The notes beneath the pieces were generated by a model. It was not told the DNA's origin. It searched no databases and saw only the letters and a list, made by a program, of their open reading frames with translations. DNA of 64,000 nt from Podospora pseudocomata (taxonomy: Eukaryota > Ascomycota > Sordariomycetes > Sordariales > Podosporaceae), in assembly GCF_035222375.1 (NCBI RefSeq), contig NW_026946363.1, positions 1,736,001 to 1,800,000 of the forward strand, given 5' to 3'. Shown here piece after piece: positions 35,371 through 45,531 of this stretch (positions within the stretch are counted from its first letter, which is position 1; each line of letters begins with the position of its first letter). The translations under genes were made by a program, and so were the position numbers.

Positions 35371-35372
35371 TA

Positions 35373-35838
35373 TACAATAATACAAATTCCCATTTCAACA
35401 AAAATTCCAAAAATTTCCACAACCCCCCACCCTCTTCTCTTCAACCCTCCTCAACTTCCCTTCTTCTTCCCCATGTCCACCTCCATTCTCAACAACTTCT
35501 CCTCTACCCTTCCCAGACCAACATATTAAAAAAAAACCCCCCAAAAAAAAGACATCACTATAAATCTTACTCATGGGTGGGGCATGATTGGTAGTAAAAA
35601 AAAACCTAAGAACAACATCAACTTCATTATTCCTTTGGAAAAATAATGACAATGATGAAAGAAAGACCCCCTCACCCCCCCTCCTAATGAAATGTCCAGA
35701 AATCAGAAAAAGTTGCCATGAAAACGATTGTCCGTAAATGACTCCAAAACCAACAAATTTCAAAACAAGTCCGCTGGCTGTGACCCGCCCACAAGAAAAA
35801 TAAACGAATGCTTCACCCTAGAGCATTGAATGGCTCTG
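35373..35838. other. Intergenic region between transposon and palF 3' end
   Basis: About 470 AT-rich bases with short A and C runs (35526-35550). It probably holds the palF 3' UTR. No gene was seen. Confidence 0.55.
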
Positions 35839-38420
35839 TCACCTCTCATACCTCGGCAGTTCCTCCCCCACCGCATCCACCGGCCCTCTCCCCGCCCCCG
35901 GCGAAGCCCCTGCATAAGAAAAATGCCTCCCGTAATCCTCCTCCTCATCATTAATCACCGGCGCCGTCGGCTCAAAGTCCGCCACCGCAGCAGACACTAT
36001 CGGTGGTGCACTCGGCGGTATTGACGAACCACTAGGCCCCGCCATGGCGTTATCATCGTAATCCTCCGGGAACTCCGGCGGCGCGCTCGCCTCGGCAAGC
36101 AACCGTCGCCGCTCAAGCTCTTGTTTATCCTCTGTCGAGTTCGTCACCGCACCACCCGAGAGCTCTTCCAGTGTGGGCGCCGACGGTGGTTCTTCTGGTG
36201 GCGACTCGGCAGGGAGGGCAAGATCAGGAGGTGCCGAGGGCGTGTCGTCAGCGTCGTAGATGTTTTCCCCGTTGACCACGTCGCTAGAGTTAGACGGGCC
36301 GGCGGCAACGGGTGCGTCTGGCGGTTGGCTGGGAAGTAACCTCTGCTCGGCGCGTCTGATCCGTTCCTTCTCGTCGAGCGAGCTCTCGTCAGGGACGTCT
36401 GGGGGTGGTATGTAATGCGGAACTGGCGGCGGTGGTGGCGGTTGGGCCGGGACCGTCTCCCAGTAGGGAATCTGCTGGGTGGATTGGGCAGGATATGGCG
36501 TAGGAAACGGGGGGTAATCCTGCGGGTAGGCCGATTCTGGTCCGTAGCCTCCTGGCTCATGTGATGCAGGCCACGGGTGAACATGGTCCGGGGCCTGATT
36601 GTGATAATCACTTTCGCGCACTGACACAGTTCGGACCGGCGACGGCAGTTTCGACAGACCTTTGGCCTTGAGCCTTTCACTGTCTGTCGTCCCAACAATA
36701 ACCTCAAACAACACGGAGATGACGCCCTTTTCTCGACGGAGCCTATCCGTGTCGATAATGCTGGATCCCCATGTTGCGACGGAAGGTGAGCCGGTGTCGT
36801 GGGCACTGGATGTCGGGCCCAGAGGGACCCCAGGAATGCTCATTCGCAACCCAGAGGCTACCTTGTTGCCTTGAATCTGGCCGGCAAGCTTCCCTCCTAG
36901 ATCGACCAATACCTCGATGTGATATTGAAATTTGATCATCTCATAAGGGACGCCCTTGATGGTTGGAAATACGTCCTCGGGAACCCTGATCAGAGTTGTG
37001 AAGCTGGCGCTCATGGTGGCTGGGTCAATCCAGAGAGGGTTGATAGCCTGGGAAAGGTCTTTCCGGAAGACACTGCAAGAGCCGGCCGACGAAAGGGATA
37101 GACCTCCCAGCCCAGTTTTCGACTTGGGATAAATCTCTTCCTTCTCAGAGCGGCTTTGGCTTTGCGATAGTTCCCTAGAAAGTACACCTGTGGGAGCTGA
37201 GTCTATGCGACCGAGCCTGTAGAGAGTGACTATCACACCGTGCATGCTTTTTAGCTGGCGGATGTGCTGCACCGAGATCTTGATGGGAACCACATCTCCA
37301 GGAAGGCAGCCACCTTTTAGCAACTCTACTGTCGCTGTGATGGTCCGGTCCTTCAGTGCCGGTCCCTTCTTTCCACCCTGCGATATGACCGACGGTGTTG
37401 TATACATTATGTCGCCGTTCCTGCTCGGGGTGGTACTGCTGGTGTGGGCGCTATCGCCGCTGATGCTGCGGACGTCGCTTTGTAACGGTCCCGGGCCATC
37501 GTTAGCTGGTGGGCCATGCCCTTGATCATCGCCAAGGACGGACAAGGAGCCCTCGGTAGAGTTCTCATTTGCCCGAGTCGAGTCCAAATCGGATGACCGT
37601 TCTGGTGGATCGTGTGAAACGGTGGTGGCGGCCTTTTCTAATGTGGGCCCAGGTTGCTTCTTCTTCCGTGGACGTTTTGATATTGGTTCTAGGTAGATAG
37701 TACGCGACGGTGGCGGTTTAAGAGGACCAATATCGACCCTTTCGATGAGATGAATTGGGCACTCAACAGCCGACCTTTGGTCTATTTTGGTAGTGATGGA
37801 TGGCGGACGTGTCAAAGTCGCAGTGATCCTGTAGGAAATAGTGCCACGCTCAAACTATGTAGACATATCAGCCAATAGTTCGCCCTTGATGGAAATTGCA
37901 CACGTACATCGATACTGCTAGGAAGCCCCTTTGAGGGAAATAACAGTTCAAAGTTGAATTCGTAGCGGCCCGGCTCGAGCCGGCCATCGGCGCTGAGTGT
38001 TTGCTCGTCCTCAAACAAATTGACGCGCCCAACACTGTGGCTTTTCTGGCGCGCGCCGCGGCCAGTGTTTGTTGGAATCTCGGCGGGATTGACAATCGGC
38101 TCATTGGCGGGCGCACCTGGGCCCTTGTATACGCGTACGAAGCCGTGCAATGCCACGGTCAAATGGGTGATTCGGACGGGCTTGACGACGGTCAAGATCA
38201 CGGCGCCCAACACATGGTCTCCAGCGCCATACTTGCGGTAGGGCTCGGCCGGGCGGATGTGGAAATCGGTGATGTGACGGGCGCGTTGGCGGAGGGGGAG
38301 GCTAAGGCGGGAAAAGAAGGACCGGCGCGATGAAGATGTGTCGTCAACCGATGTCGAGGCTTGCGCGGACACCAGGGCAGAGGCGGCGGCGCGGTTGTCG
38401 GCGGACTTGGAATAGCCCAT
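35839..38420 (-). CDS. palF: pH-response arrestin PalF/Rim8, 2 exons, 842 aa
   Basis: Arrestin-like adaptor that couples the plasma-membrane pH sensor PalH/Rim21 to ESCRT-dependent activation of the PacC/Rim101 transcription factor. Exon 1 is 37908-38420 and exon 2 is 35839-37854, joined as GLPSSIDFERGTISYRI. The N-terminal arrestin fold begins at DFHIRPAEPYRKYGAGD (about residue 52). The C-terminal arrestin fold spans about 342-550, starting TITATVELLKGGCLPGDVVP. A long Pro-rich tail follows with PPPPPP and three PSAP tetrapeptides at about 710, 728 and 785. P(S/T)AP motifs are the known ligand of the Vps23/Tsg101 UEV domain, an ESCRT-I subunit, which suits the pathway. It ends about 470 bases from the transposon. 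GCCAAG sites lie upstream. Confidence 0.93.
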
Positions 38421-38538
38421 CTATGCTTTGCTGTGCTGTGACTGCTGAGCATCCAGCACGGGGCAATTGCGTGCGACGGGGCAGAGGTTGTCGAGACGGA
38501 CAGGACCAGGTATGCTGTCGGCCGAAACAGTACGGGAC

Positions 38539-38601
38539 GGGCGATGGGCGATGAGCGATGGGCGATGGGCGATGGGCGATGGGCGATGGGCGATGGGCGA
38601 C
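38539..38601 (+). repeat. Heptamer minisatellite (GGGCGAT)9
   Basis: Nine 7-base units, all GGGCGAT except the third (GAGCGAT) and the last (GGGCGAC). It lies 119-181 bases upstream of the palF start codon, in its promoter or 5' UTR. Confidence 0.95.
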
Positions 38602-38785
38602 CGGGTCAGGTCGCGAGAAAGCGTGCCAGAGGAGATTCGGGGGGGGGGAGGGCGTGGTGTCGGCGTGTCGTCGTCCCATGCGGCCGCACGTCGGCTCGCG
38701 GCGATGATTCACTCGGGGCTGTCCTCCTTCTCCTTTTCCTTGAAGTTGATCTTTCACGTCGAGGGGCTGTCTTCGAATCCAAAAG

Positions 38786-38859
38786 GCCAAGAGTTCGTGG
38801 TTGATGAGCTTCGGGTTGCATATGCCAAGGCTGTCTGGCTGGCTGCTTGGCTTGCCAAG
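38786..38859. promoter_or_regulatory. Cluster of four PacC/Rim101-type GCCAAG sites
   Basis: GCCAAG occurs at 38786-38791, 38824-38829 and 38854-38859 on the plus strand and at 38846-38851 on the minus strand. The last two are inverted, two bases apart. GCCARG is the established PacC/Rim101 binding hexamer. The cluster is 366-439 bases upstream of palF, a component of the same pathway. Binding here is inferred. Confidence 0.5.
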
Positions 38860-40072
38860 AGAACAGGAGTCGTGGGAAGCCAAAGGGCGGCGAGACCACG
38901 AATAAGACTGAGATGACTGCTAAGGCAGGCCTGGGCACAGCGGGGTTGGCCTTGCGGAACCCGCCGCTGGGGTTGCCGAGGGCGGCCTGGAAAAGCTTGA
39001 CTCGAGCCCATGCGCCTTACGCAGCATCTGGGATTGGACTCTGAATACGATGCCCCGCGAATGGTGCTCTCAAACATCTTCATGAGGTGCAATTTTTTGT
39101 TAACACTCGACCCTGACCGTTTCAGCCGTTCAAGTCTTGATTTTTAACGTGCTATTATCGGCCCACCAACGGTGCGAAACTATACTAGAACAAACCGTTG
39201 CGCCAGTCGATCAAAAGTCTGGGGAAGACAGCATGGCTTGATTACGTTCCGTCCTGGCAGTCATGTCTCCCACCGCTCCCCGACGAGTTTTTTTCGCTCA
39301 TCCTTCGAGATCCCTGTTGGTCGAAGCACAAAGGACGGAACAGGCATTGCCGGATGGGATGGTACGTATTAGCAATAATATGCAGCGTGTGTCGCTAAAC
39401 TACCCGTTCGGTAGCATATTTCCCATGGTGTTGCACACAACCCGCCTGCTATTCGTTGAAATGACTTCTTGCCTGAAATCTCTGAATCCATACGCTTAGC
39501 GAGCTGAGTACGGTGTAAGGGCATACGAGGACCCTGGGGCCAAAGATCTGGCCGCGGTCTTATGTCTTGTATCTCCGACCTCGTGAGAAGCAAACATGGC
39601 AGATGCAAGATCTGGGTTCACAAGAGGCAGACAAGAGCAGGGCAGGCCCCGAGCCGTGATATTCTTGGCAGGCACCTTGGCAACGCATGTCAGATCGATC
39701 TTCAACATCGCGGGACAGGGCTGGGCTTCGAGGCGGGGTTTCTCTGTGTGGTCAAAATCTAGCAGAAAATGGAGATTTTTAATAAAAAGTCCAAGTACGC
39801 GGGATGCAACCTGGTAGCACCTGTCTACTTGGGAGAGGTGAAAAGACCGGACTGTCTTTGGTGCAACTTTCCCCGCCCACACCCGACTAAGCTAGAACTT
39901 GGCCAACCTGGGGAAAGGTGAACAACTCGTGAGATGGTGGTGCGCGCACAAGAGCTCATAGATGACGTGTATGAGGTGGAACGTCTACAGTACGAGTACG
40001 GGCATATCAGGAAGATTTGGAAGCTATTCTGTGTAGTATGTTGATAAAGCTAACCAAACAGACATTCTCTCG

Positions 40073-40241
40073 TCATACCCCATCTAACTCGTCAAATTGG
40101 AAAATCACAAGACATGGGTTCAGACTACCTTGTGATCTTTGCGCCCGCCCATGCTCGGTTACTTGCATGGTGTAGGTGGCAGAGGGTGGTCCGAACCCAT
40201 GTCTTGTTATTTTCCAATTTGACGAGTGGATGGGGGGTATC
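40073..40241. repeat. Foldback (long inverted repeat), MITE-like
   Basis: Arms at 40087-40129 and 40185-40227 are 43 bases each and match at about 39 positions, around a 55-base spacer. Similarity extends outward with small indels to about 40073 and 40241 (ATACCCC...). No clear target duplication or coding capacity was found. A transcript would form a long hairpin. Confidence 0.85.
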
Positions 40242-40674
40242 ATGGACTCTCATCTCCGATGCCACTGGCGGGGGTCAGGGCCCACTGTCGTTGGCCTGTA
40301 GGGCTCTCCCCGCACTCTCCAGCCCTGTTGCAGGTCCCTGAAACTGCTTGGCAGCATTCTCACATGTTATGATGGGTTTCATGGGGAATGCATCGCTGTT
40401 AGACGTCGACGAGTCATAGAGAAAACAGTGACATGATCACCTGCCTAGCGCATGTTTTTTGTTTCCTACAGGCTGCTCAGATGACAGTTCGGTGACGAGT
40501 GGAAGGCCCGAAGGATGCATTTGCCCAGCAGAATCACAAGCACCAAGACAGGAAGCCCTTATTTATCTCGTCGGCACGCCAAGATCCGATGGGACCGCTT
40601 GTGAAACATTGTACGCCGGCTTGTCGGCGTCCGTCTCTCATAAACATGGCAGTTTCCTACCCGGCAGCAATATC

Positions 40675-42723
40675 ATGAAGTGCTCACCACAGTCTGCTTC
40701 TGGCTCAGATACCAGCAACATGAGGGACATCACCGAACTGCCGCAAGACCTCTTTCTCATTGTCATATCTCACCTCTCACCTCGAACCTGCGTGCGATGT
40801 CGCTCCGTTTCCCGCCGATGGCATCACGCCTTTACCGACGAGGCCAACTGCCTCCTGCTCCTACGGTGGAATTTCCCACGATGTCGTGAGATGCGTCTGG
40901 CGGCGCTCCTATCCTCACCCGCCCCTCAGAAATCAGCAGACAACCTCCCCCCCAACCTCAAGGCTGAATTGGTCCGGTTTGCCCAAGTACGCCGCGTTTG
41001 GTCGTCCGCCTTTGCCCATGTCGCTCGACGGTACCACCACCTCAACCGGGCCACGGCCCGAGTGGTGGAAAAGCTAGACATGGCACCCTCCCAAAACAAC
41101 CTCTTCTCCTTTTGGGGTGTGGCCCCCTGGAACCGCTATCTCCGTCTACACGAAAAGACAGCCAGCTTCCACTACCCCGACCCATCATGGTGGTACAGTC
41201 AGGAGGACGGCGTGCTGGTCTACCCTGCCACCCGGCCAGAAGGGGGCTCACCACCGCTTGAAACAACAGGGCACATCTACCACATAGTTGACCTATCCAC
41301 CAAACTAGAATTCCCCGTCCCGTTCGACGTTAGACAAAAGCACATCCGTCGAGTAAGACTAGCCCAGGGAGTTTTGGTCTTTGAATGGGCCGAAGTCCTA
41401 CCCTACCATCAACTCAACGACCGCGAGGTAGTCCACAGGCATTATGTCTCCATCTTTGACGTTCTCCGTCATCCATCCACCACCACCACCCACTGCACCT
41501 GGTCCATAACCTTCCGCTCAGAGTTCAAACTCCACTTCCTCGGCCTCCCCCTCAACCGCTCCGACCGCTTCTTCTCAGCTCACACAGCAACCCACTACGC
41601 GGTCTACTTTTGGCAACCAAACCGCTCGCTTTATCAAGACGACCCGATAGAACAGCTAGCAGTGTGGGACATTTCTTCCCCATCTCCCTACCGACCATCA
41701 GAAGACCCAAAAGGGAGGAAACGTCCCAGCGTGGAACGGACACCTTCTCTCCCGACGGGTCTATGGAGCGGTAAATCATCTTCTTCTACCGCCACAACAC
41801 GCAGCCCCCCGCAGGCAGACGTGTCAAACGACGCCGCCTCCTCCTCAGACATGGAACAACCCCGCCGCCGGCTTTCGGCCTCACAAACCACCACCGTCCC
41901 CGGCCCGTTTGTTATCAGGCGTATAGCCTGGCCCCAACTAGACTTTTACGGCCTGCGACAACGAGCCACGCCCCAGCTGAGGAACTTGTCGCTGGATGGG
42001 AAGAATCTGTATTTCATCGAGGAGGAGCACAGGTGGGCGGATGGGCAGCACTCTAGTCTTTCTCCTCCGAGGGTGCACCTTGTTCGATCGACTGGTATAC
42101 CGATTATTCCTTTTGATGATCAGGACGACTCTTCCCAGGGTCAGGGTCATGTGGTGCAAGGCCCGGTGTTTCTTGATAGTTGTGGGGCGGATGGGGATGT
42201 GAACATGAATTTTTGTCGAAGGGTGGCTCCCGCAAGTTCGGTGAGCGTGTGGCCGCCGCCTAGCATTGGGGGTTTGAACGCGGCGAGGGGGAGGGGTTTG
42301 ATTGAACAATTACGGCCCCGGGAGAAGAAGGAGGAAACGTCGGAGTGGGGCGGGATAGCAAAGCATTTGGCGCCGTGCTGGAGGCATGAGGATTTTCCTT
42401 ATTTGACTGTTTCTGAGATGGTCGATGGGGAGGCTGGGGTTAGGGTGAGCGCGAGGCATTGTTTTATGCTGGAAACGTTGAGTGTGCATGTCAGGCCGAG
42501 GTTGACGGTTGGAGGCGAGGGGTTGGAGGAGGGGAAAGGGAAGGTGGACAGGGAGGAGATTGTGAGGAAGACGAGTGTGAAGGAGTTTGGGGTTACGAGG
42601 GGGGATACGGGGGAGGAGGTCAATATGTGGGGGGAGTTGCTTGCAAAGGGGCATATCAGTGGGGATGAGAGGTGGGTTGTTGGGGAGGATGAGCAAGGGT
42701 TGATAACGGTGTTGAGGTTCTAG
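40675..42723 (+). CDS. F-box protein, 682 aa
   Basis: An F-box lies near the N-terminus (ITELPQDLFLIVISHLSPRT, then CVRCRSVSRRWHHAF), the segment that docks on Skp1 in SCF ubiquitin ligases. The rest shows beta-rich, WD-like or propeller-like strings (HIYHIVDLSTKLEFPVPFD, RHYVSIFDVL, LAVWDISS) with a low-complexity Ser/Thr/Pro insertion around 41690-41900. This resembles a common class of fungal F-box proteins of unknown target. The frame is open upstream to 40459 without an ATG; I chose the ATG at 40675, 45 bases before an alternative Met just ahead of the F-box. An upstream exon ending near the acceptor at 40470 is possible. Confidence 0.82.
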   Translation: MKCSPQSASGSDTSNMRDITELPQDLFLIVISHLSPRTCVRCRSVSRRWHHAFTDEANCLLLLRWNFPRCREMRLAALLSSPAPQKSADNLPPNLKAELVRFAQVRRVWSSAFAHVARRYHHLNRATARVVEKLDMAPSQNNLFSFWGVAPWNRYLRLHEKTASFHYPDPSWWYSQEDGVLVYPATRPEGGSPPLETTGHIYHIVDLSTKLEFPVPFDVRQKHIRRVRLAQGVLVFEWAEVLPYHQLNDREVVHRHYVSIFDVLRHPSTTTTHCTWSITFRSEFKLHFLGLPLNRSDRFFSAHTATHYAVYFWQPNRSLYQDDPIEQLAVWDISSPSPYRPSEDPKGRKRPSVERTPSLPTGLWSGKSSSSTATTRSPPQADVSNDAASSSDMEQPRRRLSASQTTTVPGPFVIRRIAWPQLDFYGLRQRATPQLRNLSLDGKNLYFIEEEHRWADGQHSSLSPPRVHLVRSTGIPIIPFDDQDDSSQGQGHVVQGPVFLDSCGADGDVNMNFCRRVAPASSVSVWPPPSIGGLNAARGRGLIEQLRPREKKEETSEWGGIAKHLAPCWRHEDFPYLTVSEMVDGEAGVRVSARHCFMLETLSVHVRPRLTVGGEGLEEGKGKVDREEIVRKTSVKEFGVTRGDTGEEVNMWGELLAKGHISGDERWVVGEDEQGLITVLRF

Positions 42724-43335
42724 GTGAGTGATAGGTTCTGCATTGGCAAGTTTGGGATGAGCTGATTTTTTGGTTCTATTATCATCATAACATGACTTGT
42801 GTGTGGATAAAGCCTAGGTGGCTTTGAAATCGATCGGCTGTTGTTGGGCTTTGCCAGCATTCAGGGGCTGTTCAGGGGTTCAGCACCACTTGCAAAGAGC
42901 AAACACAAACAGCCGCAATTAAAATCCCAATGCAATAAGCTTTATCTCATATTGTACAATGGTATCAATAAAAGTAAAAAGAATAAATGAACATGTTTCT
43001 CGAAAGAAAAAAAAGAAAAGTATCCATCCCACAATTCCCCATCCACCCTTCGTTTTGTGTGTGCGCATGATGATGATAATGATGATCAAAACAAAAACAA
43101 AACGCCTGCTTCGCCCCCTATTCTTCAAAAAACACGGCGGCAACGAAAAGCAAAAACTCCCCATACGCCTTTTTAGTCAAAGAACACAGGTTCCAACCTC
43201 TCTCTCGTGTAAAATCGTCATCTTTAACGATCAACCAACCAACACCGCGCACCCCCTATCAATGCAGGACAACATCCATCCGGCCTTGCGGCAGCCTCCT
43301 CTCTCTCTCCCTGATAATATGCCCTCACCCCAAAA
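42724..43335. other. Convergent 3' region
   Basis: About 610 bases between the stops of the F-box gene and the monooxygenase gene, AT-rich with A runs and GATGAT near 43068-43085. No gene was seen. Confidence 0.55.
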
Positions 43336-45531
43336 TTATGACGCAGCAGCAGCAGGCACCTGCAAGAACCGGTCATAATACGTGTCCAGCCACTTGGCCG
43401 CCTCCTCACCCGCATCGTCAATACTGCTGTCCCACCTCCCAATTGACCCTACGTACCCATCTGGTCTGACATTGACAATGGCCACCTCACCGGGCCCGAG
43501 ACTGCCGAGCCACTTGTTGGTGCAGAGCGTGCCCCGAGTATCCTGCTCGGGAATGTCGTCCAGGTAGAAAGTCCACTTGCTGTCTTGCAAGAGGGCGGGC
43601 AAGTCGCTGACTTCGATTTCGGATTTGGGCATGGTTGCTATTATTTGCGGTCAGTATCGCTCAAAAAGAGAGGAAAAAAAATTGCTGCGAGAGAAAAACT
43701 TACTGATCAAACCAAAAGTAAACAAATGGCTCACAGCCGTATACCTCTCCGGCCTGAGATAAATATCCTCCGGCGCCGGCACCCTCGGCTGCTTCGCATA
43801 GCTTACACTCGCCGCCGCACTCAACTGGTTCACCAGCGCATCCGGCGACGCAATCGCCTGGCAGAACGTCTCCAAGAAAATCCTCGACTGATGCACGTCC
43901 CACATCAAAAGATAAATCCTAAACTGCCCCAGCATCGGAATATCCAGCTGGATATCCACCGGGTTCGAGTCCAAATACCTCGTCACCTTCGCCGGCGGCA
44001 GCAAACACCCCGGCTTCGCCTCTCCCATCACCCAGCTGTGCGCTTCCACCATATTGATCGCATTCTCGCCGTACTCTGCACCAATCCCGCTAATAAACCT
44101 CACATTGGTCTTGAAATTCTCCGCCAGCGCAACCGCATCACCGCCTGCGATTTGGTTCGCATGCTCGTAGTCAAAGTTGACCAAATCCAACGCAATCTTC
44201 CTTCTCTCCTCCTCATAACTAGCCAAAAGCGTCTGCTTCGCCAGCCCTCTCGACGCCAAGTTAAGCTTCCACGCCAAGTTCCACGCATCATGCATAGAGG
44301 TATTCATACCCTGCGCAGCCTTGGGTGAGTGGGTATGACTGGCATCTCCAGCCAAAAACGCCCTCAAGTGGTTATCGCAGAACCTGCTCGCAACCCTCTG
44401 ACCGATTTGGTACCTACCAAACCATTCGATATACTTCCACCCAACCTCGAACGGTGCCATGATTTCTTTGGCACGCTGCATGACAAACTCTTGACCGAGC
44501 TGGTTCCGGTCGCCCTTAGGCCCGGCCTTCAGCTCGATGTAAAACCGTGTCATGTTACGTTCACGCGGAATGATCAGGATTGACCCATGTTCCTGGGAAT
44601 ACACCAATGTCTTGGACCAGATATCCGGGAAGTCGGTCTGCAGCTCTCCGTCGAGGACACCCCAGACCGAGGACTGCGACATGCCCACGGGCTTCGCATC
44701 AGGAATGCTCTTTCGAACCTTTGAATGCGCGCCATCGCCTATGAGAAGAGATATCACAGTCAGTTTTTCATCTGATGTTTTTGTAGACTCGGAAACAAGA
44801 AAAAGAAAGTCACCCACAGCCAACAAGATATTGTGTCAGCAGCGTCTTCCGGTCTTGTGTCACGTTCGCACGGCAATTGACCTGGAGCGGCCCACCCTTG
44901 CTGTCACAGACGCTATACGAGTCGAAAGCGTGATTCCTCCGCACTTCGACACCGCGCTTCTTCAGATCCTCAATAAACAGGGCCTCGACCATGCCCTGAT
45001 GCACCAAAAGAATATATGGGTCCAGCACATCAATCACGGGTGGGTAGTGGACTTCGCGGCCGAGTCGATGAAGGGGCTCCTCCGGTGTACTTCGCCAAAA
45101 GGCAATATCGTAGACTCGAACGCCGCGCTGGAGCAGGGGATCTGCCAGTCGCATCTGCCGGAAAGTCTCAATCGTTTTTGGTTGCAGGCCATCAGCTCTG
45201 GAGGGAGGTGTTAGGATTCATGAAACTTCCAATACGGCGCAACTCAACCCAGACAACAGGAAACAAGAATAACAAGGAATCAAACTTGCCTTCCCACTGG
45301 GGTTTGGTCAGCCCTGTCATCCACCACCTCTACCTTGATACCCCAACGGCCCAGGTTGGTTGCCAGCATCAAGCCGGCCGGACCAGCACCGACAACGCAC
45401 ACCTGGCACTCAATGGCCGCCTCAGGCATGCTCCTCAGCAGGGAGAGGCGGTCGACACATTCGGCAGTCTCCATGCGGTCTTCAATGATTTGGTCCTCAG
45501 TGGGCTTCTCGAGAACAGCGGCGGGAGCCAT
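43336..45531 (-). CDS. Phenol 2-monooxygenase-like flavoprotein, 4 exons, 652 aa
   Basis: FAD-dependent aromatic hydroxylase of the phenol hydroxylase class, which uses NADPH and O2 to hydroxylate phenolic rings. Exons are 45290-45531, 44818-45197, 43704-44738 and 43336-43637. Family motifs are complete only with these joins: GAGPAG near residue 48, TPVGRADGLQPKTIE across junction 1, VGCDGAHSKVRK across junction 2 (DG motif), and FLAGDASHTHSPKAAQGMNT (GD motif). The C-terminal thioredoxin-like dimerisation domain is present. Intron 1 has a GC donor (AAG|GCAAGT). I start at 45531 (MAPAAVLEK); an in-frame ATG at 45672 would add 47 Pro/Ser-rich residues. The substrate is unknown and no ring-cleavage genes are adjacent. 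Confidence 0.9.

Larger units (their letters stand above)
38421..40674. other. Divergent intergenic region between palF and the F-box gene
   Basis: About 2.25 kb. It contains the 7-bp minisatellite, the GCCAAG cluster and the foldback element listed separately. The short ORFs in it overlap these repeats or lack motifs. No further gene was seen. Confidence 0.6.

Noticed and set aside
43336-43632. Separate short gene suggested by an isolated minus-strand ORF
   Set aside because: It is the last exon of the monooxygenase (thioredoxin-like domain), joined through a normal GT-AG intron.
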